A DNA stretch of 64,000 bases from Dasypus novemcinctus (GCF_030445035.2 NC_080683.1:118591225-118655224), one strand, 5' to 3'; shown: positions 10,300 through 21,905, counted from the first letter of the stretch. The notes: a model not told the origin generated them from the letters alone. Made by a program: numbers and translations.

Positions 10300-12450
10300 C
10301 ATACAACCCACAGTCTGTTTACATGGTAATACTTTATTTTTATCATTCAGTTCTTTCTCCCACTGGAGAAGGAGAATATTGTTGGGGACGGGGGTCACTC
10401 ACAGTCCTTACTTAAATGGACTATGGTCCCAAAAGTTTAAGTACAACATTCTAGCAAATAACTTGTTAAACCCTTAACAAAGGACAGCTACTTGTATGTT
10501 GCTGCCAATACAGGAAATGTCCTAAAAAGACAAGAACCACATGAAAATTACCAGGTTGTGTCAAGTCTAAACTTGACCTACATTCCCAATTTCTTGGAAG
10601 TCTAGCACACTTTTTTTGTATGAGGAAGTTAAAAAACTTTTAAACTTTTTTTCTCTTTTTCATTGTTTTCTTTCCTTTTTCTTTTAAACATTTGAGTGCC
10701 ACGGCAATGAGGACAACCCAATGTTTTGAAGATGGCACAGGGAGAAAAGCTGAATGACCTTTAAAAAAAAATCTAAAATCCACAAAACTACCGCTCGAAT
10801 GTAGCAAACAATCAACGATACTGTCAGAAAAACAAAAAAGCATTTGAAACAGAATGCTACCTCTCAAAATCTGAAAAATACCCCCATCAAAATAAAAAAC
10901 TCAATAGTAAAGAAGTTAGAGACGTGGCAGCTCATCTTCAGATGATAAGATCAGGTTACATACACATCACAGCAACCTGATTAGCACACCAAGTGCAGAG
11001 AAACAGGTTGGCGCCAAGCCTGGGGGGTTGCTGGAGGGAAGGCTTCCAAGCTTTGGATTTGCTGGGCCTGACTAGAAGCAGACCCGAATTTTCATTCTTG
11101 ATTGTGAAATGGGGGAATCAAGTCCAAAGTTTATTCCTATGCAACTCCTCTCCTAAGCTGACTTTGTCTTCTTCAAGAGCCACTCGGTTCCAAGTCCTTC
11201 CCCAATCCCCTCTGCGGTCATGCTGCAGAGGCTCAGAGCTCCTATGGCCCTTCCTGGGGCAGTGGTTTGACCCAGGTCTGCTTCTCCCAGAAGGGATCCC
11301 ACCATCTGACAGCCCAGCAGAGTCCAAGAAGGCTGTCTCCATTCTTTACCGACACAACTGCTGTAGGAGGGCTCCCACAAAAGTTGGGAGGGCACCAGAG
11401 GCAGTGTTGGTTCCTGCTCTGGAAGCTGAGCTTGGCCAGGTGCGGAGAGAACCTCAGGAAACCAATCCATCCACTCAAAATGATTCTGCATTGCATCTTC
11501 GCTTCTTTGGGGACATCTACAAGTTGTACCAGATATTGCACAGCCACAGGTCTCTTTCTCTCCTAGTCAGGCCAGACTGCTCTAAGGGCATTGCAGGACA
11601 CTCGTGTCTCAACTCTCAGGGCCTGGGTGACAAGCTCTGAAGGTGGGTGGAAACGCTGAAGGCTCCTGCAGATGCCTTCCACTGAGGAAGCAGTGGACAG
11701 CAGACCTGCTGCCAGTCTAGAGGGGGCCACGAAGTAAAGACAGCCCCAAGACTGGGGCCAGGCCAAACTCCAAGCCTCCAAATTAGACTTCCTTGGTCAG
11801 TTCCTCAAGGGACTGAGAAGCAACTTCCCCAAAGTGGGGAGGCGCAACTCCTTGCAGGCTGACCTTCAGAGTTCCAGGATTCTATAGCAGTCCAGGTGAC
11901 AGACCACAGACTCAGTGGGCCAGATTATTAGCATGGTAGCCCTGGGGCGTGAAGAGGTGTCTCTGCGAAGAGCATACTGGGCTGGTTTTCTACAAGGTGG
12001 TCATGGTACCTGGGTATGTGGAAGCCTCCAAGTAGACCCAATTAGGTTGAGGGTAACAGTGCCTATAATTCAGAAAGGCTGACCCTGGGGCCTGCCTGGT
12101 CTAGAACCATCAAAGACCTTCAACCTGGCAAAAACATAGATGCCTCTGGGTCATTTATAGTCCATGTCTGATTACTCTGCTGTGTTAGAGGGTCTACAGG
12201 GCTTACTCCAACCCGAGTCTACCCAGGACAACATGGGAAAGGAAGGCCCAGAAGGTGGGAATGAAGTCCTGGGATGATTTTCTGAATGGATTCCAGAGTC
12301 CTCAGTCACTATTTGTGCAGTGACTCGTGGTCGAAGAGCAAGGAGTGTGGGAAAGTATAGAAAAAGGCCACCCAGTGCAACCGGCAAGCTTCTCTGCTTT
12401 AGGATCTTCCCAAATCTAAGATTTCTCTCCATGGTGGGCTAGACAATGGG
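10300..12450 (-). other. 3'-UTR-like block on the minus strand, origin unknown
   Basis: Read on the minus strand, the last part is A/U-rich with a TTTTTTTTTAAAGG tract and ends with GATAAAAATAAAGTATTACC (AATAAA signal at about 10331-10338). Upstream it becomes GC-balanced with short, stop-interrupted frames. It looks like a long mRNA 3' UTR: either a 5'-truncated retrocopy of a host mRNA or the end of an unannotated transcript. There is no poly-A tract after the signal and no duplication was seen, so a retrocopy is unproven. I do not recognise the source gene. The 215-codon plus-strand frame at 10993-11640 resembles no protein I know. Confidence 0.28.
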
Positions 12451-12584
12451 TTTCTTTAAAGCATAATAACACAGTTGACAAACTCCCAGGGAGAGCCTCC
12501 CTGGCACCAAGGGATTACTACCAATCACTAACTAGTGATGCACCTAGAAAGAGACCTTGAATAGAAGGGTCAACTCAGACCAGC

Positions 12585-13870
12585 AGAACATCTCAGCCTA
12601 CATGTATGATCATGTGTTAAAAACTGCTTTTTGACCTTGAACAAAAGGGGGAAATGGCAAAGACAAATGAATTTATATGGCTAAGAGTCTTCAAAAAAGA
12701 GTCTGGAGGTTGTCAGAGGGGTCACACTTATGCATGCCTCAGCAAGACCCAGAAACAGCCAAAATAGATACAACCTTAGGTACTGGTTCTCCTGAAGGCT
12801 AAGGAGACATACAGGGTATATGGTCATGGCAGATAGATTTGGAGTTCTATGCCATGTCAATGGGCCCTACTTTGGAATATGTATTCCTGAGAGGGATGGA
12901 ACTGGACTTGGATGTGACCTTTCTACATATGCCTCTTCTCTCATTTTTGCTGAACCAATGGTTGGCACTAGGGATGGTATATACTCAGGGGACTTGGATC
13001 TCTGAGCTGCCCATGTGCCAGCTGGGCCCTGAGCCTCAGTAGAGTTGCAGCTCCTACTCTCTGGTTCGTTGGACTTACCCAGGTCAGCTAACAGGGAGAT
13101 GAAGATGGTCAACCACCATACCAGGGAATCAAGAGTGCCTACAACTGCAAGTAAAAGAAGTGCATCCATCATCCATTTAGAATCTAAGTCCCCTCTCGAT
13201 ATAGAGGTGGAGTGGACATCGACATCCCAGGGTCCACAGAATGGAGGAATAAAATATGGATTACAGTGGACTTACTGATATTCTACTATAGAACTATTGT
13301 GACTAGTTCTAAAAGAAATCGTAGCATTGACGTGGAGAAAGTGGTCACAGTAGTTGCTGAGGGCAGGAAGAGGGAAGAAGAGATATGATGTGAGGGCATT
13401 TTCTGGACTTGGAGTTGTCCTGAATGATATTGCAGGGTCAGATGCTGGACATTATATATCCTGCCATAACCCACTGAATGGACTGGGAGAAAGCGTGAGC
13501 TACAGGGTGAACTATTATCTGTGTAGTGCAGCAGTGCCCTAAAATGGGTTCACTGAATGCGATGAGTGTGTCACAATGATGGGGGAAGTTGTTGGTGTGG
13601 GAGGAGTGGGGTGGGGGTGGGGGGGTATAGGGGAACCTCTTCATTTTTTTAATGTAACATTTTTTGTGATGTATGTATCTTCAAAAAATACAATTTACAG
13701 AAAAGATGGGGTTGGGGGTGGGGAGTGGGTTTTATGGGAAACGCTCATGTTTTTTTAATGTAATGTTTTGTGTGATCTATTAACTTTAAGTTCATAAATG
13801 GGCTAAAAAAGATTAATACATGTTGAAATGATATTTTAGATATTTTGGATTAAAGAAAATACATTATTAA
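12585..13870 (+). mobile_element. Xenarthran-type interspersed repeat with duplicated G-rich tail, copy 1
   Basis: This non-coding copy ends with TGCAGCAGTGCCCTAAAATG, GGGGGAAGTTGTTGG, a G-rich tract (GGAGTGGGGTGGGGGTGG) and AACCTCTTC...TTAATGTAACATTTTTTGTGATG. A second tail unit follows (GATGGGGTTGGGGGTGGGG, TTTTTTTAATGTAATG, GTGATCTATTAACTTT). A reverse copy of the last 500 bp sits at 14990-15480 and a tail-only copy at 37140-37215, which shows it is a repeat family. The G-rich tract followed by an A/T-rich end suggests the 3' UTR of an L1 lineage, but no ORF2 is attached. The 5' boundary is uncertain. Confidence 0.6.
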
Positions 13871-13907
13871 AATTAAAAACATAACCAACACAGTTGAAAA
13901 ATACCAA

Positions 13908-14382
13908 GGGTTTTCATTTCCTTGGTTGCTCAATAGCATTGAAATGGGTGGGGGTAAACAATGGGAATATATTTGCTCACAGCCTGAGGCTGGGAAAAAA
14001 GTTCAAATCAAGGCATCATCAAGGCGATGCTTTCTGCCCAAGACTGTGGCACTCTGGGGCTGGCTGCTGGGGATCCTTGGTCCTTAGCAGGTCATGTGAC
14101 AAGGCTCGTGGTGGCATCTCCTGGCCTCTCCCTCCTCTTCTGGGTTCCGTGGAAGTTAGGCTTGCTGTGGCTTTCCTTCTCTCTGTCTCTGTCTGAATTT
14201 CCATCTCCTTCTAAAGGAGACTCCAGTAGAAGGATTAGGGCTCTTCCTGCTGGAGTGGGCCACACCTTAACCGAAGAACCTCCTCAAAAGATCCGGTCTA
14301 CAGTGGATTCACACCTGCGGCAACGGATTCAATTTCAGAACATGGTTTTCTGGGGTATCTGCAACTCCAGCCAAACACCAAG
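13908..14382 (-). mobile_element. MaLR-like LTR relic, lineage-specific form
   Basis: In reverse it shows ATATATTTGCTCACAGCCTGAGG, AAGGCATCATCAAGGCGATG, TCCTTGGTCCTTAG, GGGCCACACCTTAACCGAAG and ATGGTTTTCTGGGG. The same order occurs in the better preserved copy at 44568-45031. It is non-coding and moderately diverged, lying between two inverted copies of the G-tailed repeat. Confidence 0.6.
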
Positions 14383-14985
14383 GGACAGAACTGTGGATGG
14401 GCTTCTTCTTTCATTCCCCATGAATTCATGTGCTAGATCTCCAAGTATTACCTGCACCGCTTTCAGCCCTTGCCAGAGCGGGTCGCTTTGATCGGGTATG
14501 ATGCATTTATAAAGCTGTGAACTCAGAGTAGCTTTGTCTGAGCCCTTGTGGGGGCATCGAGCAACTGTTCCAGCAACCTGGGGAGAGGTCTTGCCTCTCT
14601 GGGGGCAGAAATCATGGGCGCACGTGGCAGAGATCACAATTCTTCATTATTTCACTTGGGATACAAGTGGAAAGCCATTTCCCCCATTTTATTTATAGAC
14701 ATAAATATCACAAGTACAAGTGTTTCCTTAAAAAGGATTTTTAAGCAAGAGATTTGCAGGTGCGACATTTTCCCCTTCACGGGAGCAGCCTGTCTCCAGG
14801 GAGGGTGTGAAGAGGTCTTGGCATCCACAGCCTACATACACACACATACACACACAAACACACGCCCCACCCCTCCTCGCCCAGCCCCGCTGCTGTGGGA
14901 CCCAGCAGTGCTTCCCAAGTTCTGGCGTGAAGATCCCCCTCCTTCCAGGTTCTTAGGGTATCCACGGAAGACTGAATTCTTCTTT
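14383..14985. other. Unique sequence with a short CA-rich tract
   Basis: No gene seen. An imperfect ACAC/ATACAC run occupies about 14832-14865. The open frame of about 200 codons that starts at 14548 runs into the repeat next door and is not a gene. Confidence 0.4.
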
Positions 14986-14989
14986 TTTT

Positions 14990-15480
14990 TTTTTACACTT
15001 TTTAAAATAAAATTAATAGATCACAAAGAACATTACATTAAAAAACATAAAAAGCATAAGAGGTTCCCATATACCCCTCTCCCCACCCCTACCCCATCAT
15101 TTTTAAATTGTATTTTTTTGAAGATACAGACATCACAAAAAAAGTTACATTAAAAAATAGAAGAGGTTCCTACTTACCCCCCACCCTTCCACCCCCCTCC
15201 TCCCATACCAACAGCCTCCCCCATCATTGTGGCACACTCACTGCAGTCAGCGAACACATTTTGGGGCACTGCTGCACTACATAGATAATAGTTTACCCTG
15301 TAGCTCACACTCTCCGCCAGTCCATTCAGTGGGTTTTGGCAGGATGTATAAAGTCCAGCATCTGACCCTGCAATATCATTTAGGACAACTCAAGGTTCCA
15401 AAAGTGCCCCCACATCACATCTCTTCTTCCCTCCTCCTGCCCTCAGCAACTACTCATACAGCGGTTAGTACTCTGCGTTG
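14990..15480 (-). mobile_element. G-tailed interspersed repeat, copy 2 (inverted)
   Basis: This is the reverse complement of the last 500 bp of the copy at 12585-13870. It includes both tail units (GATCACAAAGAACATTACAT and CATCACAAAAAAAGTTACAT), the C-rich strand of the G tract, the CCAGTCCATTCAGTGGGTT block and AATATCATTTAGGACAACTC. The duplicated tail is therefore a family trait. Together with copy 1 it forms a tail-to-tail inverted pair about 1.1 kb apart. Confidence 0.7.
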
Positions 15481-15539
15481 TGAATTATTCTTAATTTAGA
15501 ATTTATCTTTAAATATGTTCACTTTTAAAGAATGGAGAT

Positions 15540-16080
15540 ACATGTCTTTTTAACAATTTCATTGATCTTTCTAGAATATACACTCAAACTTACAAGTCTC
15601 ATGTGAACAGCCCTGTGAACTCTGACAAATAAACACAGGCCCACCCAGATCAAGATGTAAAGCATTTCCAGCCCAGAGGCCCCTCCTGCCCCTGCCCAGT
15701 GACTAGCACTCCCTACACCCCCGCCCATCTGATATCTCTACCATGTATCAGCTTTGTCTGCTCTTGAACTTTATAAACATGGACGTGCACGGCGTGTATT
15801 CTGTTGTGCCTGCCATCCTCACATAACACAGGGTTCGGGAGATTCTTCTGTGTTGTTAAAAGTAGCAATGGTTTGTTCTTTTTGAAAAATTACTGTGCAG
15901 ATCCCATTATATGAATATACCACAATTTATTTATCTACTCTAGTGTTAGACATTTAGGCTGTTCACAGTTTTTGACTACTATGAATAAAGCTTGTCCTTG
16001 TCCTTGTCTTTTCGTGGGTATATACATAGGAATGTGGTTGCTGGATCAAAGTGCAGACATACGTGTAGCTTATGAAATAT
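15540..16080 (-). mobile_element. L1 3'-end fragment (old)
   Basis: In reverse orientation it shows AAAGTAGCAATGGTTTG, CCATTATATGAATATACCAC, TTTGACTACTATGAATAAAGC and GTGGTTGCTGGATCAAAG. These correspond to the end of L1 ORF2 and the 3' UTR of old mammalian L1 families. It is short, diverged and 5'-truncated. Confidence 0.65.
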
Positions 16081-16204
16081 ATCTTTTTAAAAAGAAGTTC
16101 TCTATGGGTTTGATGTGCTAGTTATTTTTTCCTAATCCACATTAAGATGAAAGCATAACTAATATTTGTCCATGTACTACCTAAGGTTATTTCACAGATG
16201 CTGC

Positions 16205-16275
16205 TCTGGAGGCACTGGTAGAATCCTGGGCTGGAATCTCGGCTCTGCCGCTTACTGCCGATGTGTGGTTTGGTC
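16205..16275 (+). repeat. MIR core fragment
   Basis: GAATCCTGGGCTGGAATCTCGG, CTCTGCCGCTTACTGCCG, GTGTGG follows the MIR core (tggGttcgaatcccggctctgccacttactagctgtgtg). Confidence 0.5.
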
Positions 16276-16754
16276 AGATGGTGGCCCTGATTTAAGTGAT
16301 GCTTTAACAGCTCTGGGGCTCAGATTAATGCAACTCTATGTTAACTACATGGATGAATCTCCCAAAGGTAACAGCAAAGGAAAGAAACTGGCCCCAAAAT
16401 AATTTACAATGTATGACTCCATTAATATACAGTACAAAAGCAAGCAAAATTCATCCCTGCTGTTAGAAGGCAGGATGGTGGTTCCTTTGGGAGGAGGTAG
16501 TAACTAGAGGCCAACTTAAGGGGAGCTTTCTGGGGCGCTGGAAATGGTTTATAACTTGATCTGGGTGATCGTTGCACAAACACATGCATCTGTGCATGTG
16601 TGTACACACATGCTCACATACTTTCATACAGATACATTTGTGCATATCTGTTTACACACATGCGTTCGTGGGGGTGGTTTGGGGTGCTGATTGTGTCTGG
16701 TTTCTTGATCTACGTGCTGGTTTCACGAGTGCTGCGTACGAGATATCTGCACTA

Positions 16755-16850
16755 GAGCTGGTTTCCTTATCTGTAAAGATGGGATAATAATAAAGAGTTT
16801 ATCGAATGAAGTGTGAAAAGTGTCTGCTCAACAAATATTAGTTCCTTTGC
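16755..16850 (+). repeat. MIR 3' fragment
   Basis: TTTCCTTATCTGTAAAGATGGG, ATAATAATAAAG and TGCTCAACAAATATTAG match the 3' half of MIR. An imperfect TG/CA-rich stretch lies just before it at about 16575-16670. Confidence 0.6.
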
Positions 16851-18420
16851 TCTTATTTGCCCAGAGAATAAGAGATGCAGCCAAAGGGAGAATTAGAATT
16901 TGAGATGCAACAAGAAAACAGCCAGTTACACAGTGTTCCCTGGAACATGTTCACATTTAATCTGAGAGCAGAGTTATGCTAAAGAAAGAACGCTTTAGGG
17001 TAGCGCTGGCCACGGGCCGAGGCGGCTGGAGGGGGGCACGTTTAGAGGCGGCGATGGGCACCGGCGCCCGCTGCTGAAAGCCGGGTGCGCCAGCTCTGCG
17101 CTCTGCTCAAGGGCCTTGGCTCTGCCTATGTCAGAACACATTAATCTTCTGGAAAGCAGTTCTGTCCCTCAGCAGTTGATGTATGGCTGGACGGTCCAGT
17201 GTCGCACGGGCTGCAGGCGGTGATGCTGATCTCAGCTGTGGCATCTTAGCTATAAAGGAGGCTGGAGAGCTTGGTTATAGCCAGGAATTCTCAAAATCTC
17301 ACCAGAAAATCTGCTGCCACTGAAATACTGGATATAATGACAACCTTCAACCCATGAAGCAGGTGAATTCCAAAAGAATTTTTGGAACTTGAAACATACT
17401 TTTTTTCCCCCAAAAACCATGTTATGAATGGCTCCCAGGTGTCCAGAAAAACTTAGTCTCTCCATTAGGGTGATCTCAACAATTCTCTCAGGTAATTAGC
17501 ATTAAAAAAAATTTCCAGATTGCTTACTCCCCTCTCGCCGACCTGCAGAAGAGATCAGAAATAAGCGATCAGGTTCACCTCCTCCCCCCCCCCCCCCCCG
17601 CCCCCCTCGCGCTCTTTTTCTTTTTCTTTCTCTCTTTCCCTACTGGCGTCCTGGCAGCAAGTTGCCTGGCCCGCAGGACAGTGCGAGCAGGTGGGTCTTC
17701 CTTCCCTGCCTTGCACACCTGGGGTGGGAGCAGGTGTGGGGCTCAGGGGGGCAGTGGAGCACGGCAGGGACCTAGGTCCTGGGGTGCGGGCCTGAGCACA
17801 GGGGAGCGAGCGGCGAGCAAGGAGCCACACCCTCCTTTTCCAGCCCCTTCTCCCTGAGGTCAAGACTCTCTTCCTCCTCACCTGCCCTTTCCCCTCCTCC
17901 TTTCCCATCCATTTCTACTTCTCCCTCTCATTTTTCTCTACTTTCAGACAATCCTGCAGCTCTTCAGCCGCAGGCAGACACTTGATGGGGATGCATTGCA
18001 GGGAACTGTGGGGAGTGGGGAGAGGGGCTTACTGAAGGGGGCACTGAGCTGGGGTCGCTTCTGGAAGGAAGAGACGGAGGACGGGACCTCCTGTGTGGCT
18101 TTGGGAGGCACAGCTCTTTCGGAAGCTTCTCACCTGGTCAGTTCCCAGCGGCCCGTGCTGAGGTGCTGGGGGGGTGCTTTTACATTCTGCATATAATTTA
18201 GAGCACATTCCCAGAGCGCATGCCCTGCCCCTCTTTGCTGTGTGTTTCAATGAAGTCAGTAAATGATAGTTAAAATGCCTGGCAGAGCTAAAGAAATAGG
18301 TTCTCAGGTCCAATCTCTTTCCTTAACCAGTACCTTGTGCCCGGGTCCCTAGCATCCGAGAAAGGGACTTTAGAAATATGAGTTACTAATCACCACATAG
18401 TATAGGGGGACAAAGAGTGG
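16851..18420. other. Unique sequence with a C-rich simple tract
   Basis: No gene recognised. A C-rich run occupies about 17578-17608, followed by pyrimidine-rich sequence to about 17640. The minus-strand frame of 117 codons across it is low-complexity (Arg/Glu/Gly-rich) and not a credible protein. Confidence 0.45.
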
Positions 18421-19010
18421 CCGGATGTTTTAAGCTCAGTTGTTTTTTTTAATAGCCAAAAATCGGAGCATCATTATCTCTTCTCAACTCTGGATACGTA
18501 ATTAATACCTAATGCAGGTTGGTATCTGTCTTAGATGATTAAATGGATAATTCACATTATAAGGAAACAATTATCATCCTCCAATGCTTATTAAATACTG
18601 ACATATTGATGGAGCTGTGATGAGACCCTACATCAAGCCAATTAATTAGACAGGAAACACCCAGCCACCAGTCACTATTCAGAACAAACAGTGGTGCTAA
18701 TAAGACATGAAATAATGACACTGGGCTGATAGGCATGGCGTGTGTAGAAATTGCAGGGTGATTCCATCCACAGTGTCAGGAGTCAGGACAGTGGCTGTCT
18801 TTGGGAGGAGCAGCACTGGAAAGGCCATAAACAATTATAATGGGATTACATTAAGGCATAATTTGGGTGACAATTCATATCACTTCTGTATATCTGTTTG
18901 AAGCAATTTTGTACAACCATGTAGTGGATTGTAGCACTTTAAATTTCCATTTCCTGGAAAAGGATAAAGGGATTATTAAGTCAAGTTTTATTAATCCGTT
19001 AATGAAGGGA
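18420..19010. promoter_or_regulatory. Candidate conserved non-coding element (ATTA-rich)
   Basis: About 600 bp is free of recognisable repeats and full of homeodomain-like cores (TAATTA, ATTAAT, GATTAA, AATTAATTAG) and AACAATTAT/ACAATT SOX-like sites, with balanced composition. This is the texture of developmental enhancers. It is 42 kb upstream of HECA. Inference only: conservation cannot be measured here. Confidence 0.35.
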
Positions 19011-19039
19011 TTAAGGGGTGTGTCTAGGTAAGGGGTGGG

Positions 19040-19600
19040 AGAGTCAGAAAAGCTTCCAAGAGGGATTTAGGTTGAGTCTTACGAGAGGCGTGGATGCTTG
19101 GCCATGATGACACGGGGGGGAGAGTATTTCAGGGCAAAGAGCAGCAAGAGAATAGTGGAGCCCAGCTAGAGTGGAGGGTGGGGCAAGCAGGATCAAAAAT
19201 GAGTCTGGCAGGAAACGGCGGTGGCTCAGTCAGTTGGGCTCCCGTCTACCATATGGGAGGCCCTGGGTTCTAGTTCTGGCGCCTCCTAGTGAAGGCAGGA
19301 TTGCCCTCATGCTAGGAGAGCTGCCTGGCCCGCAGACGCCACGGGGAGCCGACTCATCAAGGTGACACAACAGAAAGGGGGACAAGCAAAAATGCAGAAG
19401 AGTGCACAGCGAATGGACACAGAAAGCAGACAGCAAGCGAAAAGCAGCAAGGGGGATGATAAAAAAAAATGGGTCTGGCAAGACAAGCAAGAGCCAGATC
19501 ATCTTCTAGGGCCAAGAGTTTCCTCTGAAGAAGCTGCAGCTTCATTCCATGGACAACAGAGGCGGTGGAAGGATTTGGTGGCCAGCCAAGTCCTCAGTAA
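19040..19600 (+). repeat. L2 LINE 3' fragment, split by a SINE
   Basis: The left part (to 19210) has GCTTCCAAGAGGGATTTAGG, GAGTCTTACGAGAGG, TATTTCAGGGCAAAGAGCA and the right part (from 19466) GCCAGATCATCTTCTAGGGCC and GGTGGAAGGATTTGG. They follow the L2 3' region (gcttcctggaggaggtg, gagtcttgaagga, attccaggcagag, gccagatcatggagggcc) in order, interrupted by the SINE at 19211-19465. Confidence 0.65.
19211..19465 (+). mobile_element. DAS-related tRNA SINE, shorter form, inserted in L2
   Basis: The head reads GGTGGCTCAGTCAGTTGGGC, TACCATATGGGAGGCC, GGTTCTAGTTC. The body includes GGTGACACAACAGAAAGGGG and GCACAGCGAATGGACACAG, ending in poly-A. A flanking duplication of about 15 bp (AAAAATGAGTCTGGCA against AAAAATGGGTCTGGCA) lies at 19196-19210 and 19466-19480. 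The body is about 170 bp shorter than the long DAS form, so it is a different subfamily or internally deleted. Confidence 0.82.
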
Positions 19601-20680
19601 ACTAACATGGCCTTCAGCAAAATGGAAAAACCAAAGGTGAGGGCTGGAGCCAAGGCGGTGGCTATAGGGACAGAGGAAATGGATAATCAGGTCTCAGTCA
19701 GCAAGTGCAGTGGGCAGGGAGGGAGAGGCGTTGGGGACAGCCGCCCAGGGGGCTTTGCTAAAGCCACGAGGCCTGTGTGGGGCAGGGCAACGCCCTGTGG
19801 CTGCTGTGGTTCCCGCAGGCTCCCAGGCTCCTCTTCGCTTTAGGCGCAGCCTTCCGTCGTCCTCATGCACCCCCCTTCCTATCGCAAGGGTGAGCCACTT
19901 CCAGCATCCAGCTGGGGTCCAGGCTGGAAAAGAGAAGGCGGGGGGACGGAAGGCTGAGCCTGCCCCTTCCAAGGAGCTCTCCTGGAGGTCCTGCCCGTGT
20001 CGTCAGATGCATGGGCCAGAACTGGGGGGGACAGCTCCCCCCAGCTGCAAGGGGGTTTTAAACCTCGGTGTACTGCCCCCACCCGCGGACTAAATAGGGG
20101 TTCTGTTAGTGAAGAAGAGAGATGGGATGGACGACATAACGTTGCCCCACAGGTGGCAGGTGGACACTGGTTGGGTGGATGAGAAGCAGGCGCAGGGGGT
20201 GGATGCGTGGGGTGCGAGGTGCTGTGAGTTGTCGGGATGAGATGCTCGGTGGGCACCTGAAGTCATGAGGAAGCCTGGGCTGACGGTCATGTGGGGGTCC
20301 TGGGCCTCTGAGAGGCAGCCAGGCGCTCTGGGCACAGGCGCCCCTCAGCCTCAGTGCGTGGGCGCGCAAGAGGCGGCGTCACGGGAGGAGCTCCTGAAAT
20401 GCCAGGGTGCTCGCGGCCCTCGCTGTCCCTGAGGCCTCGCCTGCCTCCTTCGGGCATCGAAGCAGGGCTCTTCACGCTGGAGAGCTCCTGGGGGCACAGG
20501 GGGATTTCCCGGGGAGCAGATGAGCGTGGCTGGTTTTAAGGGGTTCCGTGCCCAGCTCTTCCAAGCAGCCCGAGAACTGGCTGAGGTTCTTCATGGCGAA
20601 CTCTCCCCTTTCCCGAAGCCCTTCTCCCGGGTAAAGAGAAAGCTGCACCCCCACTCGGCCAGAACTTCACATCGCATCAC
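19600..20680. other. GC-rich unique sequence
   Basis: Moderately GC-rich with some CpG, and many overlapping chance frames (up to 127 codons) on both strands. None has recognisable domains. No repeat identified. Confidence 0.4.
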
Positions 20681-21770
20681 GTGGTTACAGATTTGTTACC
20701 AGAAACAGCATTGTGCTCTCGTTTTATAACTCGTTATAAAAATGTACAAATTAATTACATTGCCTCTGTATCAGATTAATCTTGACTTTACTGCTCCTTG
20801 CAATCTGTTTTACAAGAGGAGCTTCATGATTTATTTTTCATAGTTTTCCTAATATGCCTTAAAATTGATATTAACCTATTTATTGAGTTGAAAACTGAAT
20901 TAAGAGTTTTCTCGAAGAGTCTCCTGAAGAATTAAATGATTGCCATTATCATCGGCAAATGAAATTCAGTGTTAAATCCACAACTTTAAAGTTTTGATAA
21001 AAATGTACTTGAAACACATGATAAAGTAATTTTATCAAAAAGATTATGGGTTGGCAAAGAACATTAAAATAAAGAACTTTTATTTTTCCTACCCCTTTGG
21101 ATTTCTCTGATTTTTAAAATGCCTCTAAGTCAAAAGCAACATATATATATAATGAATAGCCATCTGACAAGTCTTGGCAAAGCCTTCTTGCAGAAGGACC
21201 TAATAATGGGATAAAAATTCTTTTGCGATCCAGGTGGTTTCCAATTCTTTTCCTGCAACAAATTTGAAGGCAGGCCTAATCAAGTTGTCATTTGATAGAA
21301 CACGAAAAATAATTTTATGACAACTCACTACGCACCTAACTCACTATGCAACTTTTGACATAAAGTTTTAAAAAGTTCAAAGAACTGAGTAACTATGTTT
21401 TAGCAAAACTTTTTCTCTCCCCATTTACTTTTTTATGTAAATAAAATGTCTTAGTCCTTACATCTATAAAAATGAAAAATAGGAACAGAAATGATGCCAA
21501 ATCGTTCTCATTTTAGCAAGAAGTGATATTCATAAATGGATATATGAACTAATGTTGAAAACCTGGCCTCGTTCATCTTATTAAGAAATACCTTTCCAAC
21601 AAAATATTCCTTTTATGTTGAATCATCACCTATAAAAATGTCAGCATATTGATGTTGTTCTGATCAACTATGTACCAGTAATTGTAATTATAGAAAATTT
21701 AAACATTTAGAGAATTATGGATACACAAAGTTAAAAATTGTCAACTCACACACTCATTTGTATTACAGAT
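20680..21770. promoter_or_regulatory. Candidate conserved non-coding element (AT-rich, repeat-free)
   Basis: About 1.1 kb of AT-rich, complex, repeat-free sequence in the middle of a repeat-dense window. It contains AATTAATTACATTG, CAGATTAATC, GTTTTATAACTCGTTATAAAA (an imperfect palindrome), TTGATAGAACACG and CATAAATGGATATATG. Its freedom from insertions over such a length suggests constraint, but this is inference. Confidence 0.35.
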
Positions 21771-21827
21771 AGTCTACGGTGATCTGGGAAAGAAGTTCAA
21801 AGATATGATAAAATCCCCCCATGGTAA

Positions 21828-21905
21828 CCATGAAGCCAATGTCTGACCAAACAACTGGCCACTGTGACGTAGGCCAGCTGGCACACAAAATTAATCATCA
21901 CTGAC
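21828..21905 (-). mobile_element. LTR-like end fragment
   Basis: TCTGACCAAACAACTGGCC, CTGTGACGTAGGCCAGC and GCACACAAAATTAATCATCAC resemble the same MaLR-like LTR end seen at 9690-9870. The piece is short. Confidence 0.35.

Noticed and set aside
10993-11640. 215-codon plus-strand frame
   Set aside because: No recognisable domain; the region reads better as non-coding UTR-like sequence on the other strand.
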